DNA from: an uncultured Phascolarctobacterium sp.
GTDB lineage: Bacteria > Bacillota > Negativicutes > Acidaminococcales > Acidaminococcaceae
Length of the DNA: 7,346 nt
Direction: 5' to 3'
Assembly (NCBI RefSeq): GCF_905212365.1
Contig: NZ_CAJMEH010000082.1
Coordinates: 1-7,346, forward strand
Below, piece by piece: positions 1 to 6,441 of the stretch (the first letter of the stretch is position 1; every line of letters begins with the position of its first letter). The notes under the pieces were generated by a model that ran no database searches, was not told the origin of the DNA, and saw only the letters and a list, made by a program, of their open reading frames with translations. The translations under genes and the position numbers were made by a program.

Positions 1-507
1 GACCCGGCTGCGGCGGAGCGCATTCATCCTAATAATGTGCGCCGCGTAGTGCGCGCTTTGGAGGCAGCTATGGGCGGCGACGGCGTCAGCGCCAGCGGCG
101 CGGCAGAAATGCCCTACGACGCAGTGGTTATCGGCCTGGATATGGAGCGCGGCGCTTTATACGAGCGCATAAATAAGCGGGTGGACGCTATGCTGGCGGC
201 GGGGCTGGAGCAGGAGGTACGCGGCTTGCTGGCGCGGGGCGTGAGCCCTGACTGCCAAAGTATGCAGAGCATCGGCTACCGGCAGATGGTATGGTATCTT
301 AACGGCAGCATGAGCTATGAGGAGGCCGTGGATAAATTAAAGCAGGCTACTCGCAATTTTGCCAAACGGCAGATTACCTGGTATAAAAAAATGCCTTACA
401 TCCACTGGCTGCATTTGGACGCACAGCCGGATTACGGCCAGGTTGTGGGGAGAATTTGTGAAATACTTGTGGAAAAGAAATTTTCGTTGTACAATGATAG
501 TATATAG
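1..507 (+). CDS. miaA: tRNA dimethylallyltransferase MiaA, C-terminal part (5' end outside window)
   Basis: MiaA transfers a dimethylallyl group to N6 of A37 in tRNAs that read codons starting with U. The open frame is intact from base 1 and gives 168 residues before the TAG stop, about the second half of a family member of roughly 310 residues. Family segments seen are IHPNNVRRVVRALE (residues 7-20), the YDAVVIGLDMERGALYERIN stretch with following RVDAML, GLEQEV, SIGYRQ, and the C-terminal TRNFAKRQITWYKK. The internal GTG at 37 falls within the conserved NNVRR segment, so it is not the real start. The N-terminal P-loop and DMAPP-binding region lie upstream of the window. hfq follows after 23 bases, a neighbour order common in many bacteria. 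The family call is secure; only completeness of the 5' part is unknown. Confidence 0.95.
   Translation, partial: DPAAAERIHPNNVRRVVRALEAAMGGDGVSASGAAEMPYDAVVIGLDMERGALYERINKRVDAMLAAGLEQEVRGLLARGVSPDCQSMQSIGYRQMVWYLNGSMSYEEAVDKLKQATRNFAKRQITWYKKMPYIHWLHLDAQPDYGQVVGRICEILVEKKFSLYNDSI
467..495 (+). promoter_or_regulatory. candidate sigma-A type promoter for hfq inside the 3' end of miaA
   Basis: TTGTGG at 467-472 and TACAAT at 490-495 are separated by 17 bases. The -10 box matches the consensus at five of six positions; the -35 box matches only in its TTG. Transcription would begin near 502, leaving a short leader that still contains the hfq ribosome binding site at 518-524. Promoters for hfq within miaA are known in E. 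coli, which makes the location reasonable. This is pattern matching by eye and is tentative. Confidence 0.33.
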
Positions 508-517
508 AGATATGAAT

Positions 518-524
518 GGAGGGG
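518..524 (+). promoter_or_regulatory. ribosome binding site that fixes the hfq start
   Basis: GGAGGGG lies 6 bases before the ATG at 531. An earlier in-frame ATG at 516 overlaps this site and has no good ribosome binding site of its own, so 531 is chosen. The 531 start also gives an N-terminus of usual Hfq length. Confidence 0.8.
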
Positions 525-530
525 TTATAT

Positions 531-779
531 ATGATTAACTCTGCAAAACCGGCAATGAATTTGCAGGACAGCTTTTTGAATCATGTGCGCAAGGAAAATC
601 TGGGCGTAATTATTTATCTGATGAACGGTTTTCAGATTCGCGGCTTAGTGCGCGGCTTTGATAATTTTACGGTAATTATTGAAAACGAAGGGAAACAGCA
701 GCTGGTCTATAAGCATGCTATTTCCACCATTGCGCCGGCTACCAATATCACTATTATGCAGCCGGAAAAAAGAGATTGA
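531..779 (+). CDS. hfq: RNA chaperone Hfq
   Basis: This 82-residue Sm-like protein should form a hexameric ring that binds small RNAs and A-rich mRNA stretches. Sm1 spans about residues 11-51 (from LQDSFLNHV through GFDNFTVIIE) and Sm2 about 57-67, with the hallmark YKHAIST at 60-66. Proximal-face residues match the family: Q12, K61 and H62 correspond to E. coli Q8, K56 and H57; Y29 corresponds to distal-face Y25. The rim reads RKEN (20-23) instead of the RRER of E. coli, as in Bacillus Hfq, so lateral-rim RNA annealing may be weaker; that is inference. The C-terminal tail is short, about 15 residues. The gene sits 23 bases after miaA and ends before a 12-bp hairpin. Start chosen at 531 from the ribosome binding site at 518-524. 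Confidence 0.97.
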   Translation: MINSAKPAMNLQDSFLNHVRKENLGVIIYLMNGFQIRGLVRGFDNFTVIIENEGKQQLVYKHAISTIAPATNITIMQPEKRD

Positions 780-784
780 CAGCT

Positions 785-822
785 ATAAGGCGCCAGCAGC
801 ATTTGCCTATCTGGCGCCTTAT
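785..822 (+). terminator. perfect 12-bp hairpin after hfq, possible terminator
   Basis: ATAAGGCGCCAG (785-796) pairs perfectly with CTGGCGCCTTAT (811-822) around a 14-base loop. It starts 5 bases after the hfq stop codon. The following bases (ATTAAACATT) are A/T-rich but lack a real T run, so intrinsic termination would be weak. It could instead be a 3' stabilising or processing hairpin of the hfq mRNA. The stem is certain; its role is inferred. Confidence 0.45.
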
Positions 823-889
823 TAAACATTACGAGGATAAAAAGCAAAGACGGCGCTGCGGCGTTGTTTTTCTTTTTGGAGAATGAAGC

Positions 890-1783
890 ATGTTTGATTA
901 TCTGGCTCTTTTTGAAGAATATTTAGTAGTGGAGCTGGGCTTGTCGGCCAATACCCGCGCTGCTTACCTGCGCGACCTGCGGCTGCTGCAAAAGGCGCTG
1001 GGATTGCAGGAGGCGGAGGCGCTGCTGAAGGTCAGCCGCCGCCAGCTTTTAGCCTATATGGTGCAGCTGAAGCAGGCGGGGCGCAGCGCTTCCACCATCG
1101 CCCGCAAGCTGGCGTCGATTAAAGCTTTTTACCGCTTTTTAACGGCAGAACGCTATATCCGCCGGGACCCGGCTGCCGTGCTGGAGGCTGCCAAAAAAGG
1201 CTTGCAGCTGCCCAAGGTGCTCAGCGTGGACGAGGTGGACAGGCTGTTGGACCAGCCTAATTTAGGAACGCTGGACGGCTACCGCGACAAAACCATGCTG
1301 GAGCTGCTGTACGCCACGGGCATGCGCGTTTCCGAGCTTATCAGCGTGCCGGTGAAAAACGTGGATTTGAAAATGCAGTATTTAATCGTTATGGGCAAAG
1401 GCAGCAAGGAGCGGATGCTGCCCCTGGGCCGCACGGCGCTGCATTATCTGGAGCGGTATTTGAAAGTAGTGCGGCCGCAGCTGCTGCACGGCAAGCCGGA
1501 CGCGGCGGCAGAGCTTTTCGTTACCGGCTGGGGCGGCGGCATGACCCGCCAGCGGGTGAACGAAATTATCGAGGCGTACGGAGCCAGCGCGGGCATCAGC
1601 AAAAAAATAACGCCCCATATGCTGCGTCATTCCTTCGCTACCCATTTGCTGAATAATGGCACGGATTTGCGCGTGGTGCAGGAGCTTTTGGGGCACGCGG
1701 ATATTTCTACGACACAGATTTACACTCACCTGGACGTAGCGCGGCTGCGGGAGGTGTACGATAAAACTCATCCGCGGGCTTGA
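890..1783 (+). CDS. xerD: site-specific tyrosine recombinase XerD
   Basis: XerD, with XerC, resolves chromosome dimers at dif before cell division. The 297-residue product has the normal length. The N-terminal SAM-like DNA-binding domain covers about residues 1-90 (LSANTRAAYLRDL; RKLASIKAFYRFL) and the catalytic domain about 108-297. All six catalytic residues are visible: R146 (TGMRVSEL), K170 (MGKGSKER), H243 and R246 (HMLRH), H269 (LLGHADI) and nucleophile Y278 (QIYTH). These fall within two residues of the E. coli XerD positions. The C-terminus DKTHPRA is typical of XerD more than XerC. The ATG at 890 is preceded by GGAG at 878-881. The neighbours are housekeeping genes and no integrase cargo or att repeats are seen, so this is a chromosomal Xer protein, not a phage integrase. 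A second Xer gene (xerC) is not in the window. Confidence 0.93.
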   Translation: MFDYLALFEEYLVVELGLSANTRAAYLRDLRLLQKALGLQEAEALLKVSRRQLLAYMVQLKQAGRSASTIARKLASIKAFYRFLTAERYIRRDPAAVLEAAKKGLQLPKVLSVDEVDRLLDQPNLGTLDGYRDKTMLELLYATGMRVSELISVPVKNVDLKMQYLIVMGKGSKERMLPLGRTALHYLERYLKVVRPQLLHGKPDAAAELFVTGWGGGMTRQRVNEIIEAYGASAGISKKITPHMLRHSFATHLLNNGTDLRVVQELLGHADISTTQIYTHLDVARLREVYDKTHPRA

Positions 1784-1790
1784 AGCCCGC
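1774..1790 (+). repeat. inverted repeat (7-bp stem) centred on the xerD stop codon
   Basis: GCGGGCT (1774-1780) pairs with AGCCCGC (1784-1790), with the xerD stop codon TGA (1781-1783) as a 3-base loop. The RNA hairpin would sit just upstream of the ribosome binding site (AAAGGAG, about 1792-1798) of the next gene. There is no T run after it, so it is not a standard terminator. It could slow ribosomes at the stop codon or affect coupling to the downstream gene; that role is a guess. Confidence 0.6.
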
Positions 1791-1805
1791 AAAAGGAGCG
1801 GAATA

Positions 1806-3080
1806 ATGGCAACAAGAAGAAAGAAAAAATCATCGAACGGCATATATATAATTTTGGCGCTCATAGCGGTAATCGCGTTACTGGCCGTGGCCTGCGGCTT
1901 CTTTTACGCCAACGACCGCAGCAAGAAGGACGTTGGCGACAGCAAAACCGGCGGCGCACCCAAAGAGGTAAGCCTGCTGGACGAATCCATCGAGGCCCAG
2001 CGGCTGCTGGATAATATTTTGCTGCAAAAGGATAACTGGCAGCTCATCGAAAACGACCACGGCAAGAAAAACGTAACGGTGGAAGAATCGGGCGCGAAGG
2101 TGCAGATTAACCAGCGCAATCTGGCGGTGGGGATTCCCAGCAGCACCAGCCTGACGGGCGCGGGTGAATGGCTACAGGAAAAAGTTGAGCAGGCCGGTCT
2201 CGTCTACATATCCGGCGAGATGAGCAAGTATAAAAAATGGGACGCCTTTAAGGCGGAGGTCGGCATTAAGGTGAAAGCGGGCGACGGCAGCAAAAGCTTT
2301 ACGACCGACACCATCGTCTTTTTCCATAATCTGAATTTAACTAAGGAAGATAAGGATGTTAAAAAATTGCCGGAGGAACCGGCGCAGGAAGCCGTTAAGG
2401 AAACTGCCAGGCGCTACCGGGGCAAATTAGCCATCGTGGTGGACGATTGCGGCGCGGATATGACCACTGTGCGCAATTTGCTGAATCTCGGCCTGCCCTT
2501 TAGCTACGCTATTTTGCCGGACAAGGCCTACAGCAGCGACGTGCTGGAAATGGTTAAGAGCAAGGGCCGCGTGCCCATGCTGCATCTGCCCATGGAGCCG
2601 CTGAACCGCAGCGCTATGTCCGAAGGCAGCAGAACGGTTTTGGTCGACCAAAGCGCGTCGCAGAAGCAGGCGCAGGTGAAAAAAGCTTTGAGCGCCCTGA
2701 GCGGCGTAGTCGGCGTCAATAACCATCAGGGGTCGCGGGCTACCAGCGACAAGGCGACCATGAAAACAGTGCTGCAGGTTTTGCAGAAGCAAAATCTTTT
2801 CTTCCTAGACAGCAGAACTACCTCCGCGTCCGTAGCGCGGGACATGGCGCAGAGCATGGGCGTGCCTACGGCGCGCAACGATATCTTTTTGGATAACAGC
2901 ACCAATGTGGAGGAAATCCGTAAGCAGGTGTACAAGGCGATGGCTATCGCTGAGAAAAACGGCAGCGCTATCGCAATTTGCCACGCCCGCCCCAATACGG
3001 TAAAATGCTGGCAGCAGTACGCCGACGAATTTAAAAAAACGGGTATTACCTTCGTTTCGGTAACGGAGCTGCTGTACTAA
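1806..3080 (+). CDS. membrane-anchored divergent polysaccharide deacetylase (YibQ-like)
   Basis: This 424-residue protein belongs to the divergent polysaccharide deacetylase family (E. coli YibQ, Pfam Polysacc_deac_2), whose substrate is not well established. A basic N-terminus (RRKKK) is followed by one hydrophobic segment, about residues 13-34, indicating a signal anchor with the rest outside the cytoplasmic membrane. C30 ends a stretch slightly like a lipobox (LLAVAC), but a plain anchor is more likely. Residues about 45-195 form an extra region of unknown role. The catalytic NodB-like domain spans about 205-424: VVDDCG (D213, D214), AILPDKA, HLPMEP (H260), NNHQGSRAT (H307), FLDSRTTS and CHARPNT (H393). 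ATG at 1806 has AAAGGAG about 8 bases upstream. It follows xerD by 22 bases, so the two are probably cotranscribed. A role in peptidoglycan or envelope carbohydrate metabolism is inferred from the family only. Confidence 0.85.
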   Translation: MATRRKKKSSNGIYIILALIAVIALLAVACGFFYANDRSKKDVGDSKTGGAPKEVSLLDESIEAQRLLDNILLQKDNWQLIENDHGKKNVTVEESGAKVQINQRNLAVGIPSSTSLTGAGEWLQEKVEQAGLVYISGEMSKYKKWDAFKAEVGIKVKAGDGSKSFTTDTIVFFHNLNLTKEDKDVKKLPEEPAQEAVKETARRYRGKLAIVVDDCGADMTTVRNLLNLGLPFSYAILPDKAYSSDVLEMVKSKGRVPMLHLPMEPLNRSAMSEGSRTVLVDQSASQKQAQVKKALSALSGVVGVNNHQGSRATSDKATMKTVLQVLQKQNLFFLDSRTTSASVARDMAQSMGVPTARNDIFLDNSTNVEEIRKQVYKAMAIAEKNGSAIAICHARPNTVKCWQQYADEFKKTGITFVSVTELLY

Positions 3081-3133
3081 AGCGGCGCAGGCAAATAGAA
3101 TTTCGGTTTGAAAAAATAAAAGAGGTAAGCAGT

Positions 3134-4375
3134 ATGTATGTAGAAGAAACGATTGCCAAATATGAAAAGTATATCAACCCGGCGCAAGCAAAATTATTTC
3201 GCTTTATGGGTTTGAACAGCGTGGAGGGCAGCGCCGAAGGCTGGACGATTACCGACAGCGAGGGCAAGCAGTTTATCGATTGCCTGGGCGGCTACGGTAT
3301 GTTCGCCCTGGGACATCGCCATCCTAAGGTGGTGGAGGCGGTGGAGCGCGAGCTTCACGCCATGCCCATGTGCGGCAAGGTGCTGTTCAACCGTCCTATG
3401 GCCGACCTGGCCGAAGCTTTGGCGGAAATTACGCCAGGAGCTTTGCAGTACAGCTTTTTTGTCAACAGCGGCACGGAAGCCGTTGAGGGCTGCTTAAAAA
3501 TAGCGCGTCTGGCTACCAAGCGCACCAAATTTGTCGCAGCTAAAAACGCTTTTCACGGCAAAACCTTCGGCAGTTTGACGGCTACAGGCCGCGACTTGTA
3601 CCGCGACCCCTTTAAGCCGCTGCTGAACGGCTTTACCCATGTGGATTACGGCGACGCGGCAGCCTTGGAGGCTGCGGTGGACGAAGAAACGGCGGCCGTA
3701 ATTTTAGAGCCCGTTCAGGGCGAGGGCGGCATCATCGTGCCACCGGAAGGCTATCTGCGGCAGGCCAAGGCCATCTGCGAGGCGAAGGGAGCCTTGCTCA
3801 TCGCCGACGAGGTGCAGACCGGCATCGGCCGTACCGGCGCTTGGTTCGGTGTGGAGCATGAGGGCGTGGAGCCCGATTTGATGGCCTGCGCCAAAGCTTT
3901 GGGCGGCGGCGTGATGCCCATCGGCGCTATGGTCGGCACCCCCCGCGCCTGGCAGGGACTTATCGAAGCGCCGTTCCTGCACACCTCTACCTTCGGTGGC
4001 AACCAGCTGGCCTGCGCTGCCGGCGTAGCCGCAATTAAGGCTATTAAAGAGGAGGATTTGCTGCGCCGCGGCCGCGAGGCCGGCGCTTATTTAAAAGCAG
4101 GGCTGGAAAAAATCGCCGCGGAATTTCCTTCCGTGGTGGCCGAAGTACGCGGACGCGGCATGATGCTGGGCGTCGAGTTGACGAAGGAGGGCGCCGGCGG
4201 TATGCTTATGAGCCTGATGATTGATAAAAAAATCATCGTCGCTTATACGCTGAACAACCCCAAGGTTATCCGCATGGAGCCGCCCTTGATTATGCCGTTG
4301 GAGGTCATCGACCATGTGCTGGAGGAGTTCCGGGACGCGGTAAGGCAAACGGCGGACGTTATCGAGGATTTGTAA
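3134..4375 (+). CDS. class III PLP aminotransferase, probably putrescine aminotransferase (YgjG/PatA-like)
   Basis: The 413-residue fold-type I PLP enzyme probably moves the terminal amino group of putrescine (perhaps also cadaverine) to 2-oxoglutarate, giving 4-aminobutanal and glutamate. Family landmarks are NSGTEAVEG (111-119, PLP phosphate contact), AFHGKT (139-144), EPVQGEGG (192-199), LIADEVQTG (222-230, with D225 facing the PLP nitrogen), AKALGGGVMPIGA with Schiff-base K254, and HTSTFGGN (283-290). PFLHTSTFGGN and TLNNPKVIRMEPPL closely match E. coli YgjG as I recall it, more than ornithine or acetylornithine aminotransferases. It is shorter than YgjG (459 residues), mainly at the N-terminus. 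ATG at 3134 has AGAGGT 7 bases upstream. The upstream gap of 53 bases shows no terminator, so it may share a transcript with the deacetylase. Class membership is certain; the exact substrate is inferred. Confidence 0.88.
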   Translation: MYVEETIAKYEKYINPAQAKLFRFMGLNSVEGSAEGWTITDSEGKQFIDCLGGYGMFALGHRHPKVVEAVERELHAMPMCGKVLFNRPMADLAEALAEITPGALQYSFFVNSGTEAVEGCLKIARLATKRTKFVAAKNAFHGKTFGSLTATGRDLYRDPFKPLLNGFTHVDYGDAAALEAAVDEETAAVILEPVQGEGGIIVPPEGYLRQAKAICEAKGALLIADEVQTGIGRTGAWFGVEHEGVEPDLMACAKALGGGVMPIGAMVGTPRAWQGLIEAPFLHTSTFGGNQLACAAGVAAIKAIKEEDLLRRGREAGAYLKAGLEKIAAEFPSVVAEVRGRGMMLGVELTKEGAGGMLMSLMIDKKIIVAYTLNNPKVIRMEPPLIMPLEVIDHVLEEFRDAVRQTADVIEDL

Positions 4376-4398
4376 AAATAATAGAGAAAAATTTTTGC

Positions 4399-4407
4399 GG
4401 GGGGTGA
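4399..4407 (+). promoter_or_regulatory. ribosome binding site for the GTG start of jetA
   Basis: GGGGGGTGA lies 4 bases before GTG at 4412. It resembles the AAGGAGGTGA anti-16S core with G in place of A. The next residues, SLLKNINDNFF, match the usual N-terminus of this protein family, which supports GTG as the start although the spacing is on the short side. Confidence 0.65.
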
Positions 4408-4411
4408 AGAA

Positions 4412-5824
4412 GTGTCGCTATTAAAAAATATCAATGACAATTTCTTTAACCCCTTTTGTTGTAAAAATAAAGAAGTATATTGGGAATGCATCAAGCTGCT
4501 CATAGAAGCGTCGAAAACCGTAGCCGTTTTATACGAGCAGGACGCGAAGGATAGAATCTCCCTGTATTTGGAAAACTGCCAATACGTTTTGGAAACGGAA
4601 AACATCGGCGAAGAAATCAGCGGGCAATACTCGGCGCAGGATAACGCCAGCTCTATCATCCGTTATTTCCGGAGCTGCGGTTGGCTGTCCGAAAGGGAAA
4701 TAGGACGCAGCGGCGACAATATAGCCGCCGTCAATATTTATTGCCGCCAGTTAGTCGGCGCGATTGAAAAAATTTTCCAGCGCGACGCTAACGGCGCCAT
4801 TACTAACCGCATTTTTTCTATTTATGAAGTGCTGCGTTCGGCGTTGGAAAAAGACAGTGTGCGCGCCGTTCGTCCCTACACCAATGTGTTGGAGCCGCTT
4901 TCAGAATACGCCGCCGATTTGAAAAACGAATTGCTGGTGCTCAAGGACAGCATTCGCACGATTATGCGCCTTGTGATGAAATTGAGCGACGCGAACAGCT
5001 TCGGGCAATTCTTGCTGAAGGACGAGCTATTAAAACGCTTTTTTAACGATTACTTTTTTATTAAGCGCAGCGGGTCGATTCCCGTTTATTTGCAGAATAT
5101 CAACAGGTTGTTAAACAAATTGCGGCGTTCCGCGCTGGTGGCTAAAATGGAAACGGAATATATAAATTTGTATAACGTCGACGCCGCCGTTGCCAGGGAG
5201 CATATTAACGGTATGTTCGAACAGCTCGACGTGTTCCTGAATCTGGAATACGAAGACGAGATGAGCTATATTGATAAGAAAATCAATACGTACTACAATC
5301 TTTATTCCGTGCGCATGATGATGGTTTTGGGCAACAGCAATAATTGGGAGCAGCAGCTCAACCGTTTGCTGTTGGCGCTGAAAGATATGCCGCCGGAGGA
5401 GCGCGCGGAAGTTTTGCAAAAGCTGGCCGCCAGCAGCCGTTTATTGAGTTACGGTTTTGTCGGCAGAAAGTCCATCGACAGGCGCAAGCGCGTCAAGCCT
5501 AATACCAAAACTGTGGGCTTGGAAACGGCAACGCTCAGCGAAGAGGAAAAACAGCGCCTGACGGACGAACTATTGAAAGAATATCCCGACAGATACAGTT
5601 TGCAGAACGCCGCCGCGTATTTGGAAAATTTATTGGGGGATAAAGACAGCATGGCGGTGGAAGACTGCCCCGCCGATACGCGCGACGAGGTGATGATGCT
5701 GGCCGCGGCGATTATTTATTCCGGTGCGCGCACCTTTCCTTTCCGGGTAAAATTCAGGGATGGGACGCTGCAAACGAAAATTGCGGCGATAAATAAATTT
5801 GATATTCAAAGGGTCGACAGATGA
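4412..5824 (+). CDS. jetA: Wadjet system kleisin-like subunit JetA (DUF5716-type)
   Basis: I read this 470-residue protein as JetA, the kleisin-like (MukF-related) subunit that would bridge the two JetC heads and bind JetB. The N-terminus (ENINDNFF-like: NINDNFFNPF, then KNKEVYWECI at 19-28) and a predicted winged-helix region with CGWLSE (89-94) followed by YCRQLVGAIEKIF (110-122) recall the JetA family called DUF5716, associated with type II Wadjet. The middle, about 135-320, looks mostly helical and suits a kleisin linker; about 375-470 could be the C-terminal winged helix that contacts an SMC head. It has no signal peptide or membrane segment, so it is cytoplasmic. It begins 36 bases after the aminotransferase and its stop overlaps jetB by 4 bases (ATGA). 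Recognition rests on N-terminal motifs, gene order and the JetC neighbour; the Wadjet type is less certain than the system. Confidence 0.78.
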   Translation: MSLLKNINDNFFNPFCCKNKEVYWECIKLLIEASKTVAVLYEQDAKDRISLYLENCQYVLETENIGEEISGQYSAQDNASSIIRYFRSCGWLSEREIGRSGDNIAAVNIYCRQLVGAIEKIFQRDANGAITNRIFSIYEVLRSALEKDSVRAVRPYTNVLEPLSEYAADLKNELLVLKDSIRTIMRLVMKLSDANSFGQFLLKDELLKRFFNDYFFIKRSGSIPVYLQNINRLLNKLRRSALVAKMETEYINLYNVDAAVAREHINGMFEQLDVFLNLEYEDEMSYIDKKINTYYNLYSVRMMMVLGNSNNWEQQLNRLLLALKDMPPEERAEVLQKLAASSRLLSYGFVGRKSIDRRKRVKPNTKTVGLETATLSEEEKQRLTDELLKEYPDRYSLQNAAAYLENLLGDKDSMAVEDCPADTRDEVMMLAAAIIYSGARTFPFRVKFRDGTLQTKIAAINKFDIQRVDR

Positions 5825-6441
5825 ACGAAATAAATTTGCAATTAACGATTAAAGAAGAATACGCGCTGTTTTTTAAACGCTGCGTGCGTAAATTATTGGA
5901 AGGGACGTTTTTGTTACGCGATAAGGACGCGCGTTTGTATGCGTTCGCCTCGAGGGAAGCTAACCGGCAGGATTTGTCGGTTTATTTGCGCGCCATGGGT
6001 TTCGATATTCATGTCGACGATAAAATCGGCCTGGCTATGCTGATTGCGAATGAAGAAGACGAAAAAGAAGTCGGGCTCAAGCAGGCTAACGTAGTGCGCT
6101 TTTCTACTTTGCAATATCATTTGCTGTTGGTGCTGTGGAAAATTTATTTGGAAAACGTGGGCTACAGCGAAAGAATTACGGCCGCCAAGGGCGATATTAT
6201 CGATAAAATAAAATTCTTCGGCGTGCCGGTGATTAGCACGGAACTGCGCGCAGCCTTTAAATTATTTAAAAAGTATAATCTTATTGATTACGACGAAAAC
6301 GACGATAGCGAAGAACAGGAAATAACCTTGTATCCGTCCTTGCAATTCAGCTGGGATCTGGCGCAATTTAAAACGGCGGCGCAAGAGTATATGAAGGAAC
6401 CTGTCGGCGCGGAGGCTGCGGAAGAGGAGGAGCGCGCATGA
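5821..6441 (+). CDS. jetB: Wadjet system KITE-type subunit JetB
   Basis: The 206-residue product occupies the place of JetB, the small KITE (MukE-like, winged-helix) subunit that binds the kleisin JetA. Its length suits the family. Visible features are a helical N-terminal half with LRAMGFDIHVDD (56-67), a central VVRFSTLQYHLLLVLWKIYL stretch (91-110), and a second winged-helix-like region, about 122-175, with a wing at NLIDYDEND and EITLYP. An acidic tail (EAAEEEERA) ends the protein. It has no signal or membrane segment. It may belong to the family annotated DUF6063 in type II systems, but I cannot confirm that here. The ATG overlaps the jetA stop (ATGA at 5821-5824), with AAAGGG about 7 bases upstream, and its own stop overlaps jetC by ATGA. 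Leucine codons are mostly TTG. The call depends mainly on context. Confidence 0.72.
   Translation: MNEINLQLTIKEEYALFFKRCVRKLLEGTFLLRDKDARLYAFASREANRQDLSVYLRAMGFDIHVDDKIGLAMLIANEEDEKEVGLKQANVVRFSTLQYHLLLVLWKIYLENVGYSERITAAKGDIIDKIKFFGVPVISTELRAAFKLFKKYNLIDYDENDDSEEQEITLYPSLQFSWDLAQFKTAAQEYMKEPVGAEAAEEEERA

Noticed and set aside
776..804. TTGACA (776-781) as the -35 box of a xerD promoter
   Set aside because: The hexamer is perfect but the sequence 16-18 bases downstream (around GCATTT, 799-804) is a poor -10 and falls within the loop of the hfq hairpin.
839..877. Possible second terminator before xerD (CGGCG-CTG-CGGCG with a following T-rich run at 867-877)
   Set aside because: The stem needs a G-G mismatch and bulges, and the T run directly abuts the xerD ribosome binding site, so termination there would leave xerD with no room for a promoter.
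890..1783. xerD as a phage or island integrase linked to the Wadjet genes
   Set aside because: Length, residue spacing and the DKTHPRA end fit chromosomal XerD, and two housekeeping-type genes separate it from jetA; no att-like direct repeats were seen.
1382..1864. Minus-strand open frame of 160 codons across the end of xerD
   Set aside because: It is antisense to the catalytic domain of xerD, has no recognisable family, and its composition is that expected opposite a G/C-rich coding frame.
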